NCBI GenBank assembly: GCA_963829965.1
Contig: CAWHLK010000024.1
Location: forward strand, 1-64,000
Origin: DASXZH01 sp963829965
GTDB taxonomy: Bacteria; Armatimonadota; Fimbriimonadia; Fimbriimonadales; Fimbriimonadaceae
Length of the DNA stretch: 64,000 bases
Direction: 5' to 3'
The notes under the pieces are model-generated. The model had not been told where the DNA came from and did no database searches. It worked only from the letters and a program-made list of their open reading frames with translations. Below are positions 1 through 8,663 of this stretch, piece by piece. A program made the translations under genes and the position numbers. Each line of letters starts with the position of its first letter. Within the stretch, counting starts at the first letter, position 1.

Positions 1-2
1 AC

Positions 3-821
3 ATGGGCGAAAGCCGCTCGCCCGGCGCCAGAGAAGCAGCCCTTGCGCATGTCGACCTGACCATTAGAACCTTCACGCGAGACTATTACCGAAAACACGC
101 GGGGACAGGGGTGAAGAATGAGTCGCCGATCTTCATCGTGGGACTGCCCAGATCCGGCACCACACTTACCGAGCAAATCCTATCGAGCCATTCGCAGGTG
201 GCGGCAGGAGGGGAACTGCGCTATTGGGATGATGTCGGGGCGAGAACGCCGGGCAGGCTTATCGGGTTGGCCTCCGACCGCAATGCAACGAGAAATGCAG
301 CCGAAGATTACATTCGCCTAACGGCGGATATCGGCCATGGCGCTCGATTTGTGACCGACAAGTATAACGATAACTTCTTCAATCTCGGGTTCCTCCATTT
401 GGCGTTCCCCAATGCGCGAATCATTAACTGCAGGCGTAATGCCATCGACAACTGTATTTCCATGTACATGACTCCGTTTCGCAACAAAACAGCGCTGTTT
501 CGTAAGCGGGAGGACATCCTGGAGTACTACGAGCAATATTGCAGCCTGATGGACCATTGGCGCTCCGTATTGCCTGCGGACCGATTATTGGAGATGGACT
601 ATGAAGAAACCGTCGCCAACCATGAAGAAGCTACACGCAGAGTCATCGCCTTCTGCGATTTGGAGTGGGAAGAATCTTGTTTGAAGCATGAAGAAAACAA
701 GCGCGTGGTCAACACGGCAAGCAAGTGGCAGGCACGTCAGCCGATCTATTCAACATCCGTGGAGCGGTGGAGGCGATACGAGCCTTGGCTGGGCGTTTTC
801 GCCAAGTTGGTCGACCCATAG
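3..821 (+). CDS. Sulfotransferase-domain protein, probably 5'-truncated by the window edge
   Basis: The product would transfer a sulfuryl group from PAPS to an acceptor that cannot be told from sequence. The PAPS 5'-phosphosulfate loop is visible as FIVGLPRSGTTL near residue 45, and a later segment (NARIINCRRNAIDNCISMY) fits the 3'-phosphate-binding strand and helix of Sulfotransfer_3-type proteins. The C-terminal 230 residues align well by eye with the sulfotransferase half of the 617-residue TPR protein at 1885-3738. Only two bases precede the first ATG, so an upstream TPR half may be missing from the window. It is followed 82 bases later by a small lipoprotein gene, and a relic of a second copy lies at 1207-1320. 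Confidence 0.8.
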   Translation: MGESRSPGAREAALAHVDLTIRTFTRDYYRKHAGTGVKNESPIFIVGLPRSGTTLTEQILSSHSQVAAGGELRYWDDVGARTPGRLIGLASDRNATRNAAEDYIRLTADIGHGARFVTDKYNDNFFNLGFLHLAFPNARIINCRRNAIDNCISMYMTPFRNKTALFRKREDILEYYEQYCSLMDHWRSVLPADRLLEMDYEETVANHEEATRRVIAFCDLEWEESCLKHEENKRVVNTASKWQARQPIYSTSVERWRRYEPWLGVFAKLVDP

Positions 822-903
822 GGCGATCGGCGACGCTTCAGGTTGCCGAAACCTGAATGCCGCCAAATACAAGAAGTTAATAGGCAACAATAAAGGTGGA
901 AAA

Positions 904-1170
904 ATGTTGGTTCGTTGTATTGGTTTGTTCCTTCTCGTGGTCTTGCTTGTAGCCGGCTGTGGCCATCCCTCTGGCGCTCCAGCCCACCCCTTTACGGGTG
1001 CAGCCCAGCTACGGGCGAAATTGAACGCAATGAGCGTCCCTGATAGGATTGCTTACATCAAAAAACATCACGACGCGGTTCGGACCCTCGCCGGTGCAGA
1101 TGGACCAACGCTGAAGCCGGAAAAATCTACGAAGCCAACTGGGGCGGCGAAGAAAACTGCAGACAAATAG
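904..1170 (+). CDS. Small lipoprotein, 88 aa (paralog 1)
   Basis: This small exported protein has no recognised function. A hydrophobic signal segment ends in the lipobox LVAGC, so the mature protein should start at Cys19 and be lipid-anchored. The ATG at 904 is preceded by AAAGGTGG, a reasonable ribosome binding site, which favours it over the longer reading frame opening at 688 inside the sulfotransferase. The mature part contains the block MSVPDRIAYIKKHHD, shared almost unchanged with the paralog at 1341-1616, and a basic Lys/Ala-rich tail. The sulfotransferase and lipoprotein appear to form a repeated two-gene module. Confidence 0.7.
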   Translation: MLVRCIGLFLLVVLLVAGCGHPSGAPAHPFTGAAQLRAKLNAMSVPDRIAYIKKHHDAVRTLAGADGPTLKPEKSTKPTGAAKKTADK

Positions 1171-1206
1171 ATCATTAAAGGAGTCGGGCCTGAGTATCTC
1201 GAGTAG

Positions 1207-1320
1207 ATGTTGGAAGTGAGTTATGCGGAGGCCGTTGTAAACCAAGGAGAGTCCACCCGCAGGATCATCGACTTCCGCGGATTGGATGGGAAATTCCTGC
1301 TTAAATTAGGACGTCAGTGA
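1207..1320 (+). pseudogene. Sulfotransferase C-terminal relic between the two lipoprotein genes
   Basis: Reading from ATG 1207 to TGA 1320 gives 37 residues, including YAEAVVNQGESTRRIIDF. This matches YEETVANHEEATRRVIAF from the sulfotransferase at 3-821, with a conserved following GLD/DLE segment. It is therefore the remnant of a second sulfotransferase that once preceded the second lipoprotein gene and has lost nearly all of its body. No intact upstream part is visible. Confidence 0.65.
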
Positions 1321-1340
1321 TTATAAACAGAGGTGGAACA

Positions 1341-1616
1341 ATGTGGGTTCGACGTATTGGTTTGTTGCTTCTAGTGGTCATACCTATGGCTGGCTGTGAG
1401 CAATCCTCCAATGCCCGATCCGTTCACCACTATACGCAGTCAGCCCCGTTAAGGGCGAAACTTGACGCAATGAGCGTCCCTGATAGGATTGCCTATATCA
1501 AAAAACATCACGATGTGCAACGGATATTGTCCGGTGCAGACGGGCCATTTATGCGGATGATGTCAAAATCCGCGAAGTCACCTGGGGCGGCGAAGAGAGT
1601 TGGAGGGAAACGGTAA
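1341..1616 (+). CDS. Small lipoprotein, 91 aa (paralog 2)
   Basis: Paralog of the lipoprotein at 904-1170. A signal segment ends in IPMAGC (lipobox), followed by a Ser/His/Thr-rich spacer and the shared block LDAMSVPDRIAYIKKHHD. A GAGGTGG ribosome binding site lies 5-6 bases before ATG 1341, so this start is preferred over an upstream in-frame codon at 1317. The C-terminus is basic, like its paralog. The function is unknown. The arrangement indicates tandem duplication of a sulfotransferase-lipoprotein unit. Confidence 0.7.
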   Translation: MWVRRIGLLLLVVIPMAGCEQSSNARSVHHYTQSAPLRAKLDAMSVPDRIAYIKKHHDVQRILSGADGPFMRMMSKSAKSPGAAKRVGGKR

Positions 1617-1620
1617 AGGC

Positions 1621-1662
1621 GTGACGGGTGACGGGAGGGGGTAAAGGGTAAACGGGTAAATG
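1621..1662. repeat. Intergenic GTGACGG-type heptamer repeat followed by GGGTAAA repeats
   Basis: GTGACGGGTGACGGG runs into GGGTAAAGGGTAAACGGGTAAA. Related runs occur at 9144-9175 and 12371-12400, each in an intergenic gap. The region 1617-1884 has no credible gene of its own. Confidence 0.55.
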
Positions 1663-1766
1663 GGCAGAGGGCGAAGCATGAAGAGGCCATCGCGAACCCT
1701 CTGAGAACCTCAAAATGGGTTCCTGTCGCAATCCCTGGAGGCGGAAGTAGGTCGAGCTTTCCGAAG

Positions 1767-1786
1767 GTCCTGAGCTTGTCGAAGGA
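1767..1786. repeat. Dispersed-type palindromic motif (GAGCTTGTCGAAGGA family)
   Basis: The 20-mer GTCCTGAGCTTGTCGAAGGA matches, from memory, a short motif that recurs in intergenic DNA of many environmental bacteria. It lies between the second lipoprotein and the TPR-sulfotransferase gene. Confidence 0.4.
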
Positions 1787-1884
1787 TAGCTTGACACTCC
1801 GCGAAGCGGAGCAAAAGCTCGTTACCCACCGACAGATTAGGTTTTGCGATAGCCTCTGAGGGGTTAAGGCGATGGATTTGATAT

Positions 1885-3738
1885 TTGTTTGACCGTGACG
1901 ATCTTTTGGATAGGGCCCATAAGGCCATCTTGGAGGGACGGGTCGAGGAGGCTGCGTTCCTTTGCAAGAAGGTGCTGTCTAGAGACCCCTCCAACATGCT
2001 CGCTCGAGGCATTCAGGCAGTCATTGAAGCCCAGTTGGGCCGTTATGCGGAAGCTGTTGCCCAATTTCCCAATGTTTTGCGCGAAGCGCCGGACTTTTTT
2101 GATGGGTGGATTTGGCTTTCGATCTCCTACGGGAAACTGGGGCGGAGGGACGAGGCTTTGCGCGCCGCCATCGAAGCCGTGCAGTTGCGGCCTGAGGAAG
2201 GGCTGGCCCTTAATAACCTGGGCCTCTGCTACTTGGCATTGCCAAACTTTCCGGAAGCGATAGCTGCGTTCCAGCGTGCGGCCGCATGCGCGCCAGACTC
2301 TACAGAAATCGCAGTGAACCTTGGCACCGCCCTGCGCCGGTTCGGGCGCATCCTGGAAGCCAAGGAGTCCTTCAAGAAGGCGGTTGCGTCGGCTCAGAAT
2401 TCGCCCAAATCCTACCTTAGCCTGGGGGAAGCCCTGTTTGCGCAACATCAATGGGAGCCTGCATTGGATTGTGCCGAGAAATGCGTTCGCGGCGATCCCG
2501 AGTTGCCAGCCGGACGGACCCTCCTCGCAAAAGTGCTGATCCTCCTGGGACGAAGCGAGGCGTCCAAGGAGCATTGCCTAAAGGCAATAGAGCTGGACCC
2601 GATGAACGACGCCGGACCGATGCTTCTTGCCAGCGCCCTGGAAACACAGGGCCTGAACGAAGAGGCGGCCTTCCAATATCGCAAGGCCATCGATCTTCGA
2701 CCGAATCAAGGGTATGCCTACCTCTCGCTCGCTACGGGAAGGCACATTTCCGCTTCCGACTCGGAAACGATCTCGAGAATGGAGGAACTGACCCACGATC
2801 AGAATCTCCACAAAGATGAGATTAAAGCACTCCATTACGGATTGGGGCGGGTTTTTGAGAGCGCGAAAGACTACGAGAGATCGATGCGGCACTATGACGA
2901 GGCGAACCGAATCGGCTTTTCTCAAACGAGCCCGCGTGCGCCGTTTTATAGAGAAGCGCATCGAATCTCTTTGGAACAGACGCGAGAGCTGTTTTCGGAG
3001 GATCTGTTCGACCAATGGCGCGGCATCGGATTGGACAGCGACTTCCCAATTTTCATCGTTGGAATGATGCGATCGGGCACTACCCTGATGGAGCAAATCC
3101 TCTCCAGACATCCAAGTGTTGGTGCGGCCGGAGAGCAGCGCTTTTGGACGGACAATGCGCAGTTGGCCGTTGATCCCCAAACGCGCGCGCTCAGGAAGGA
3201 TCAGTTACTGATGCTGGCCAACGAGTATATCGCCGTCCTTCAAGATATAGCGCCGGGGGTACCTCATGTCACGGATAAGATGCCGGCTAACACGATTGCC
3301 TTGGGACTCATCCATCTTGCGTTTCCAAATGCCCGGATCATTCACATGAACCGGAATGCGGCCGACACCTGTCTCTCGATCTATCTGACCCCCAATTCGG
3401 CATTGATCGACTACGCACACAATAAGGAAAACATCGCGTTTGCGTATAGGCAGCATCGGACATTGATGGAGCATTGGCGTAAAGTCTTGCCCGGGGACCG
3501 GCTTATGGACGTGGCCTATGAGGAGTTGGTGGATGACCAGGAGCGGATTTCACGCAAGGTTGTGGAGTTTTGCGGACTGGACTGGAGCGACCTGTGCCTT
3601 AGTCCGGAAAACAATGAGCGCACGGTGACCACTCCAAGCCACTGGCAGGTCCGCCAACCGGTTTACAAGAGTTCGGTGGAGCGCTGGCGAAACTTTGAAC
3701 CATGGATTCCGGAGTTCCGTGCGCTCCTAAGCCTTTGA
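1885..3738 (+). CDS. TPR-sulfotransferase fusion protein, 617 aa
   Basis: An N-terminal array of tetratricopeptide repeats (about residues 5-330, with repeated A..LG...EA...F..A patterns) is joined to a C-terminal PAPS-dependent sulfotransferase domain (about 385-610). The phosphosulfate-binding loop is IFIVGMMRSGTTLMEQIL and the second nucleotide-binding element is NARIIHMNRNAADTCLSIY. TPR-sulfotransferase fusions are common in environmental bacteria, and the acceptor is usually unknown. A stop lies directly upstream in frame, so the first possible start is TTG at 1885. A ribosome binding site is not obvious, so the true start could be slightly internal. The sulfotransferase half is a clear paralog of the protein at 3-821. 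Confidence 0.85.
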   Translation: MFDRDDLLDRAHKAILEGRVEEAAFLCKKVLSRDPSNMLARGIQAVIEAQLGRYAEAVAQFPNVLREAPDFFDGWIWLSISYGKLGRRDEALRAAIEAVQLRPEEGLALNNLGLCYLALPNFPEAIAAFQRAAACAPDSTEIAVNLGTALRRFGRILEAKESFKKAVASAQNSPKSYLSLGEALFAQHQWEPALDCAEKCVRGDPELPAGRTLLAKVLILLGRSEASKEHCLKAIELDPMNDAGPMLLASALETQGLNEEAAFQYRKAIDLRPNQGYAYLSLATGRHISASDSETISRMEELTHDQNLHKDEIKALHYGLGRVFESAKDYERSMRHYDEANRIGFSQTSPRAPFYREAHRISLEQTRELFSEDLFDQWRGIGLDSDFPIFIVGMMRSGTTLMEQILSRHPSVGAAGEQRFWTDNAQLAVDPQTRALRKDQLLMLANEYIAVLQDIAPGVPHVTDKMPANTIALGLIHLAFPNARIIHMNRNAADTCLSIYLTPNSALIDYAHNKENIAFAYRQHRTLMEHWRKVLPGDRLMDVAYEELVDDQERISRKVVEFCGLDWSDLCLSPENNERTVTTPSHWQVRQPVYKSSVERWRNFEPWIPEFRALLSL

Positions 3739-3742
3739 ATCA

Positions 3743-4912
3743 TTAGCGCCCTGTTCCAGTGGATTGCGCTTTCTTGCGATAGTCCTGCAAGACCTTGGTT
3801 TGAGGCTCGATCATCGCCTGATAGTCATCGATGGTGGGATCGTTCAAACCGTTCAGGGCCTTCTGCTGGGCCCCGGCGGCATGTCCGTAGTCGCCTGCGG
3901 CCGCATACGCCTTCGCTAACGTCATGTTAAGGTAAGGGTCCGTCGGGCGGCTGCACCGCATGGCGGCTTGGAGCAATCGAACGGCAGACGCAGGATCGTC
4001 TTTCTGAACGGTCTCCGCAAACTCGGCCAGGTCGATGGGCGCGTTGCCGTGGTTTTTCAATACCTCTTCCACAAATGCAGTCGCCTCCGCTTTGCTAATG
4101 AGCGCGTGGGCTCGGTAGATGGTGGACCAAAGATCGTTCGCGAAGACCGGCATTGCCTGCGCCGCCCCCTCTGCGTCTTTCAGCGCCTCCGCTGCGTTCC
4201 CCTTGCGCAAGGCCTCATCGGCTTCGGACTCTAGCTTCGAGCGCTCTGCCATTCCGGCCTTGTAATGCTCCTTGACCTGGGCATCGGTCGCCGCATTGAG
4301 TTTGTCCTGGAGGGCCAGATCAAGTGCTTCTTCCATACCCTCGAACGGCGCATCTCCCCAAGCCAATCGGCCATGAGTATCGATGATGAACGCGGCAGGG
4401 ATGCCGAGGGTGCCGGTAGCTTTGAGCCAGGTGTTTGCCATAAACCCATCGGGAGTATCCATCGCGACCGGGTAATCCATCATGTCGCCTGCGTGCTTTA
4501 CGAAGTCGGTGACTTCGCCGGCGTACGGCACATCCTTATTTTTCGTATGGGCGGTTTCCCAGACAGCGACCGAGGTGAACTCGACCTTGCCTCGATACTT
4601 TCGGGCAAGCTCTGAGAGATTTGGCATTTCTCGGCGGCATGGCCCGCACCAGGTTGCCCAAAACTCGACAACGTGAACCTTACCGTCGTGAAGATCGGTC
4701 GCCCCGTGCCCCTTGACCCATTGGAGTTTCACCTGCGGCGCAGGATCGCCAATGTGCAAGGTTGCATTGGCTCGAGCCTCATCCATCTCTTTCTTCACCT
4801 TGTCCATTAGGGCTTGTCGTTGCACGTCCGTCATCTCAGGCGCGGATTGGGCAAGAGCAAGTCCCGATAACAGTGAAAGAGAGATACAGAAAACGGGGAT
4901 ACGGCTGTTCAT
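3743..4912 (-). CDS. Exported TlpA/ResA-like thioredoxin with C-terminal TPR-like region
   Basis: This 389-residue protein has a cleavable signal peptide (ending near ALAQSA). Its thioredoxin-fold domain (about residues 50-195) carries the redox motif WATWCGPC (Cys89 and Cys92) and the cis-Pro region GTLGIPAAFIIDTHG. The C-terminal half is helical and Ala-rich, like TPR units. Proteins of this build act in the periplasm as thiol-disulfide reductases, for example in cytochrome c maturation, but no partner gene is adjacent. It converges on the TPR-sulfotransferase gene with a 4-base gap. A second exported thioredoxin-fold gene lies upstream on the same strand. Confidence 0.85.
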   Translation of the reverse strand: MNSRIPVFCISLSLLSGLALAQSAPEMTDVQRQALMDKVKKEMDEARANATLHIGDPAPQVKLQWVKGHGATDLHDGKVHVVEFWATWCGPCRREMPNLSELARKYRGKVEFTSVAVWETAHTKNKDVPYAGEVTDFVKHAGDMMDYPVAMDTPDGFMANTWLKATGTLGIPAAFIIDTHGRLAWGDAPFEGMEEALDLALQDKLNAATDAQVKEHYKAGMAERSKLESEADEALRKGNAAEALKDAEGAAQAMPVFANDLWSTIYRAHALISKAEATAFVEEVLKNHGNAPIDLAEFAETVQKDDPASAVRLLQAAMRCSRPTDPYLNMTLAKAYAAAGDYGHAAGAQQKALNGLNDPTIDDYQAMIEPQTKVLQDYRKKAQSTGTGR

Positions 4913-4994
4913 GGGGTGGTTCCTTTTCGGATGTTCAGAGGTCCTGCTTTAATCTTACAATGGTTGGGCTGCCAGCCAATTGGGTGTCAAAACT

Positions 4995-6422
4995 TTACCC
5001 GTGCGCCAAGGCTCGCAAACGCGCGGTCTCAACATCGTCCAGGGCGCGCATGGCGCCCTCCATCTTGGCAACGTAGTCCGTTCGAGCCTTTTCGTCAAGG
5101 GATGCCGATTCTTGCTGGACCGCTTGCTCAAATTGATTCTTGATCGGGACTCGTACAACAAAAGACGGTCGAAAATCTTGGTCGTTGGTGGCGTGGCAGT
5201 CCACTTCGAAACGGTCAGGCAACTGATTTTCGAAGATCTGGTGAAGGGCCAGATACGCGTTGGACTTCACTGCCGGGTTCTGGCAGCTATCCATGGTGGC
5301 CTGAATTGCTCGCTTAGACTCTGGATCGAGTTTGAAGTATTGCCCGTTATCGTATGGGCCCAGGTGCGAATCCTCGGCAACGACATCGCGGATGCATTGG
5401 AGAGCTTCGGAAGGTTGGTCGTTATCGGTATAGATCACCGCCTTGATGAGCAGCGCCTGTTGAAGCGTTTCTCCGGTTAGGTTGTATTTGCTGATAAGAT
5501 GATCGACGTCGCTGACCGTAACTTTTGGATTGATCGCGAGCGGATTGATGCGGTCGCCGACACGCTTCCAGGCATCAGCCCGCTGAGCGGCAGTAAGGCC
5601 CTTCAGGGAGTGGACGAAATCCCCATAGGCCTTTTCGGCGCCATCATCCTTCAAACTCAGCGTAAAAGCATCGTAAGCCTTGCGGCTAGCGAGATATGCG
5701 AGGAACCCCCTGCCGTCGGCGGGGTCCAGTTTTCGAAGCTGGGCGACCATGTCCGCGTGGTAGCGCCAAACGAACTCCGCGGGAACCTGCGAAAGAGCGT
5801 CGACCATTGCGGCCGCCTTGTCAGTACCCTTGAGCGTATCTGCTTTGCGGAGTCCTTCACGAAATTTGGCCCCACGGATGACGGACGTCTTCAGATAATC
5901 CCAGTAGCGTTGGGGGTCCGTGATTGTCGGAATGTAAGTCGCCCATGCATACGCTTCCCCGTCCGGAGTACAGAGAAAGACGGATGGGAATGATCCTACG
6001 GCGTATTTCTTCTGAAGAGCAACGTAGCGAGCCAGCTTGTCTTTCGGCATCCTGTCATCCGTCAAAGTGTCAATGTCGACCAGCACGAAGTTTGGCGAAG
6101 CCTTCGCAAAGAACTCCGGCGTGGTGAATATCTTCTTCTTCAGAAATATGCACGGCAAGCACCAGTTGCTACCCCCAAAGTCGATGAGAATGTCCTTTCC
6201 GCTTTTCTTCGCCTCGGCAATCGCAGGTGGCAGTTCTTCGAACCAGCCTGGGGCAGTCGGAATCCCTGGGCGGGACGAAGGCATTGGGCTTGCTCCATCA
6301 GCCGGATTCTTACCTTGCGTCTGCGTGGCGCCCTGGAGCGTCCCGGGCAACGGGTTCTCCGTAAATCCGGACGTCGAAATCGCGGCAAGAGCGACAAACG
6401 GACCTAATTTAAAAATATTCAA
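4995..6422 (-). CDS. Exported thioredoxin-fold protein, 475 aa
   Basis: After a signal peptide (residues 1-20) and a Pro/Ser-rich linker comes a thioredoxin-like domain with the motif GGSNWCLPC (Cys88 and Cys91). This is followed by KKKIFTTPEF, typical of the Thioredoxin_7/DsbD-gamma-like group, and the cis-Pro segment VGSFPSVFLCTPDG. The remaining 270 residues are helical with no recognised family. It lies 82 bases upstream of the TlpA-like gene on the same strand, so the pair may be co-transcribed and work on the same exported substrates. The latter point is inference. Confidence 0.75.
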   Translation of the reverse strand: MNIFKLGPFVALAAISTSGFTENPLPGTLQGATQTQGKNPADGASPMPSSRPGIPTAPGWFEELPPAIAEAKKSGKDILIDFGGSNWCLPCIFLKKKIFTTPEFFAKASPNFVLVDIDTLTDDRMPKDKLARYVALQKKYAVGSFPSVFLCTPDGEAYAWATYIPTITDPQRYWDYLKTSVIRGAKFREGLRKADTLKGTDKAAAMVDALSQVPAEFVWRYHADMVAQLRKLDPADGRGFLAYLASRKAYDAFTLSLKDDGAEKAYGDFVHSLKGLTAAQRADAWKRVGDRINPLAINPKVTVSDVDHLISKYNLTGETLQQALLIKAVIYTDNDQPSEALQCIRDVVAEDSHLGPYDNGQYFKLDPESKRAIQATMDSCQNPAVKSNAYLALHQIFENQLPDRFEVDCHATNDQDFRPSFVVRVPIKNQFEQAVQQESASLDEKARTDYVAKMEGAMRALDDVETARLRALAHG

Positions 6423-6449
6423 TGGTATTCAATCCCAGGTTCAAAAAAC

Positions 6450-6524
6450 TGGAGCCGATGACAAGATTCGAACTCGCGACCCGCTGTTTACAAAACAGCT
6501 GCTCTACCCCTGAGCTACATCGGC
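6450..6524 (-). tRNA. tRNA-Thr (anticodon TGT)
   Basis: The reverse complement folds as a complete cloverleaf. The acceptor arm GCCGATG pairs with CATCGGC, the D-loop is AGCTCAGGGGTAGAGC, the anticodon arm is GCTGT-TTTGTAA-ACAGC with anticodon TGT, and the T-arm contains GTTCGAATC. The discriminator and an encoded CCA lie at 6450-6453. Length is 75 nt including CCA. Confidence 0.95.
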
Positions 6525-6837
6525 TTCTACGCATACTGGACTACTATTGGCTGTCCAGGGACTCAATTCTATCCTGTTGGGCATGCAAAAAGCGTGCATG
6601 CCGAGGCGGCCTTGTTTGTGCGGAAGCAAATGGAGCCTGGTTGCGTTCCACGGCATTGCACATTTCTGCGCTAGATTTGTTGCACCGGCCTCCGGGGTGC
6701 CGGACGGAAAATGCGTTCTTCCGGTGGTGTCGCTTCGCTCAACCACCGGCTACCCAGGTTTAATGTCTCCGGCATGGGAGAGGCTGCCTCCCGTATCTAT
6801 CTGAAAGATTGGCTGGAATCTCCGCGATTTGAATCCC
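6525..6837. repeat. Gene-free region with REP-like palindromes
   Basis: No credible gene lies in these 313 bases. They hold a CCGGCCTCCGGGGTGCCGG palindrome (6685-6703) and a perfect 8-bp inverted repeat, CCGGTGGT at 6721-6728 and ACCACCGG at 6742-6749, around a TCGCTTCGCT-type loop. From memory, palindromes of this kind are dispersed in intergenic DNA of planctomycete-like and related environmental genomes. Confidence 0.5.
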
Positions 6838-7872
6838 TTAATGATCTTCGAACAACCCGATGTTGTCGATCAGCCTCGTCGATCCCAGTTTTGCGGCAAC
6901 GATGAGCCGGTTCCAGCTTTTGGCGTTTCGCACTGGATCCAGGGTTACCGAGTCAACCAGTTCCAGGTAGTCCACGGCAAAGCCAAGGGCGGACAGCGCG
7001 GCTCTGTTCGTTGCAAGGCGGAGGTCGATGATCTTTTCGCGCGGATCCTGGCGAATGGATTCAGCCACTTGGCAGAGATTCATATAAAGCAGCGGGGCAA
7101 TTCGCCGCTCCTCGACGCTCAGAAATCGGTTTCTGCTGGACATGGCGAGTCCGTCCGGCTCCCGCACCGTAGGTTCGAAATGGAGGTGGAGGGGGAAGTT
7201 CAGGTCCACTACCATTTTTCGGATGACCTGGCACTGCTGGAAATCTTTCAAGCCGAAGATGGCCACGTCTGGGCGGATTATGTTGAAGAGTTTGGCGACA
7301 ACCGTGGCCACGCCATCAAAATGGCCGGGGCGAAAGTGGCCCTCCCAGCGATCGGTGATGCCGGATACATGGATCACCGTGCCTTCGGCGATTCGACGGC
7401 TTTTGCCATCCTGCTTACCGACGGTCCCCACCGGGAGCGGATGCATGGGATTTGCTTCAGGCATGTCGGAGTAACTCTCTTCCGCTCCCTCCCGCTCCCT
7501 ATCCGCTTTCACCAAGACTTCGGCGAACAGGCGCTCCCTGGGCTCCGCCGTGGCCGGAGCTATGGAGTCATCGTCGGCCAGACCCGCATTGCCATACATC
7601 TCCTCAACACTCGGGGCGAACATGATATCCACCCCCGCCTCCTGGGCCAGCTCGAAATCGCGATCTTCGTTTCGCGGGTATTTCTCAAAGTCCTCCCCTG
7701 GGCGAAACTGCGTGGGATTCACGAAGAGGGAGACGGCGACGCGGTCCGCGTGCTTGCGGGCTTCGCGCATCAGGTGCAGGTGGGCATCGTGGAACGCGCC
7801 CATCGTTGGAACCAGCGCGAGAGTGGACATTCGGTCGAAATCGAACTCTGCAACAGTGCGAACGACCTTCAT
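6838..7872 (-). CDS. panC: Pantothenate synthetase with an internal insertion
   Basis: PanC joins pantoate and beta-alanine with ATP to make pantothenate, the last step of vitamin B5 synthesis. Visible motifs are VPTMGAFHDAHLHL (nucleotide-binding HxxH), FVNPTQF, EGHFRPGHFDGVATVV, FGLKDFQQ and AMSSRNRFLS. The ATG at 7872 overlaps the panB stop by four bases (ATGA), which fixes the start. At 344 residues the protein is about 60 longer than usual. The extra residues are an Asp/Glu-rich insertion at about 99-160, between EEMYGN and the GTVIHVSG strand. The gene is last in a bcp-panB-panC operon. Confidence 0.95.
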   Translation of the reverse strand: MKVVRTVAEFDFDRMSTLALVPTMGAFHDAHLHLMREARKHADRVAVSLFVNPTQFRPGEDFEKYPRNEDRDFELAQEAGVDIMFAPSVEEMYGNAGLADDDSIAPATAEPRERLFAEVLVKADREREGAEESYSDMPEANPMHPLPVGTVGKQDGKSRRIAEGTVIHVSGITDRWEGHFRPGHFDGVATVVAKLFNIIRPDVAIFGLKDFQQCQVIRKMVVDLNFPLHLHFEPTVREPDGLAMSSRNRFLSVEERRIAPLLYMNLCQVAESIRQDPREKIIDLRLATNRAALSALGFAVDYLELVDSVTLDPVRNAKSWNRLIVAAKLGSTRLIDNIGLFEDH

Positions 7873-8663
7873 GAGCTGTGCGCGGCGCTGGGAAAAGTGG
7901 CCGCCCGTACATCGGAAGCGTAGGAGCGAACCGCCTCTCGGAACAAATCCGCGCCCTCCACATAAACCTTGGCGTGTTTGAACTTGACGGGCGAGAGGCC
8001 GAGAATGTCGTGAAAGACCTGGATCTGGCCGTCGCATTCCACACCGGCTCCAATGCCGATTGTGGGGCAACTAACCGTGCAGGTGATCTCCCTTGCGAGT
8101 TCGGCCGGGATCAGCTCCAAAACGATACCAAAAGCGCCTGCTTGGTCCACCGCCTTCGCAGTTTCCACCACCTCTTGAGAGCTGTCTCCTTTCCCTTGAA
8201 CCCGGTGGCCTCCGAATCGGTTGACCGACTGCGGAGTCATGCCCACATGGCCCATCACCGGGATTCCGGCCTTGATAATGGCCTCGATCGCTTCCGTATA
8301 GGCGCCCTCCAGCTTTACCGCCTCCGCTCCCGCCTTGACCAGGGCCACCGCGGAATCCACTGCCTGGGAAACACTGCTCTGATAACTGCCGAATGGCAGG
8401 TCCGCCACAAGAAGAGCTCTTTGGACGCCTTGGCGCGTGGCCGTTGTATGGTGAACCATCGCTTCTAGGCTCACGTTGAGCGTACTGACCATGCCCAACA
8501 TGGCAGTTCCCACGGAATCGCCGACAAGGATGAAGTCCACCCCGGCTTCGTCGGCGATCGCGCCGGACACCGCGTCGTATGCGGTGAGGCTCACGATGCG
8601 CTCGGTCCCGCCTTTCATCGCGCGGATCTTGGGCGCGGTCAGTTTTCGGCCGGTGGTTACCAT
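7869..8663 (-). CDS. panB: 3-methyl-2-oxobutanoate hydroxymethyltransferase
   Basis: PanB transfers a hydroxymethyl group from methylene-tetrahydrofolate to ketoisovalerate, giving ketopantoate. The 264-residue protein shows the family landmarks SLTAYDAVSGAIADEAGVDF, LVGDSVGTAMLG, GGAEAVKLEG-like (AGAEAVKLEGAY), GHVGMTPQSVNRFGG and IGIGAGVECDGQIQVFHD. Length is normal. Its ATG overlaps the bcp stop by one base (TGATG), and its stop overlaps panC by four bases, so the three genes form a translationally coupled operon. No panD or panE is present. Confidence 0.96.
   Translation of the reverse strand: MVTTGRKLTAPKIRAMKGGTERIVSLTAYDAVSGAIADEAGVDFILVGDSVGTAMLGMVSTLNVSLEAMVHHTTATRQGVQRALLVADLPFGSYQSSVSQAVDSAVALVKAGAEAVKLEGAYTEAIEAIIKAGIPVMGHVGMTPQSVNRFGGHRVQGKGDSSQEVVETAKAVDQAGAFGIVLELIPAELAREITCTVSCPTIGIGAGVECDGQIQVFHDILGLSPVKFKHAKVYVEGADLFREAVRSYASDVRAATFPSAAHSS

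Noticed and set aside
6140..6397. Open frames of 80-160 codons opposite the thioredoxin, pan and kinase genes
   Set aside because: They mirror the codon pattern of well-identified genes on the other strand and have no family features or ribosome binding sites.
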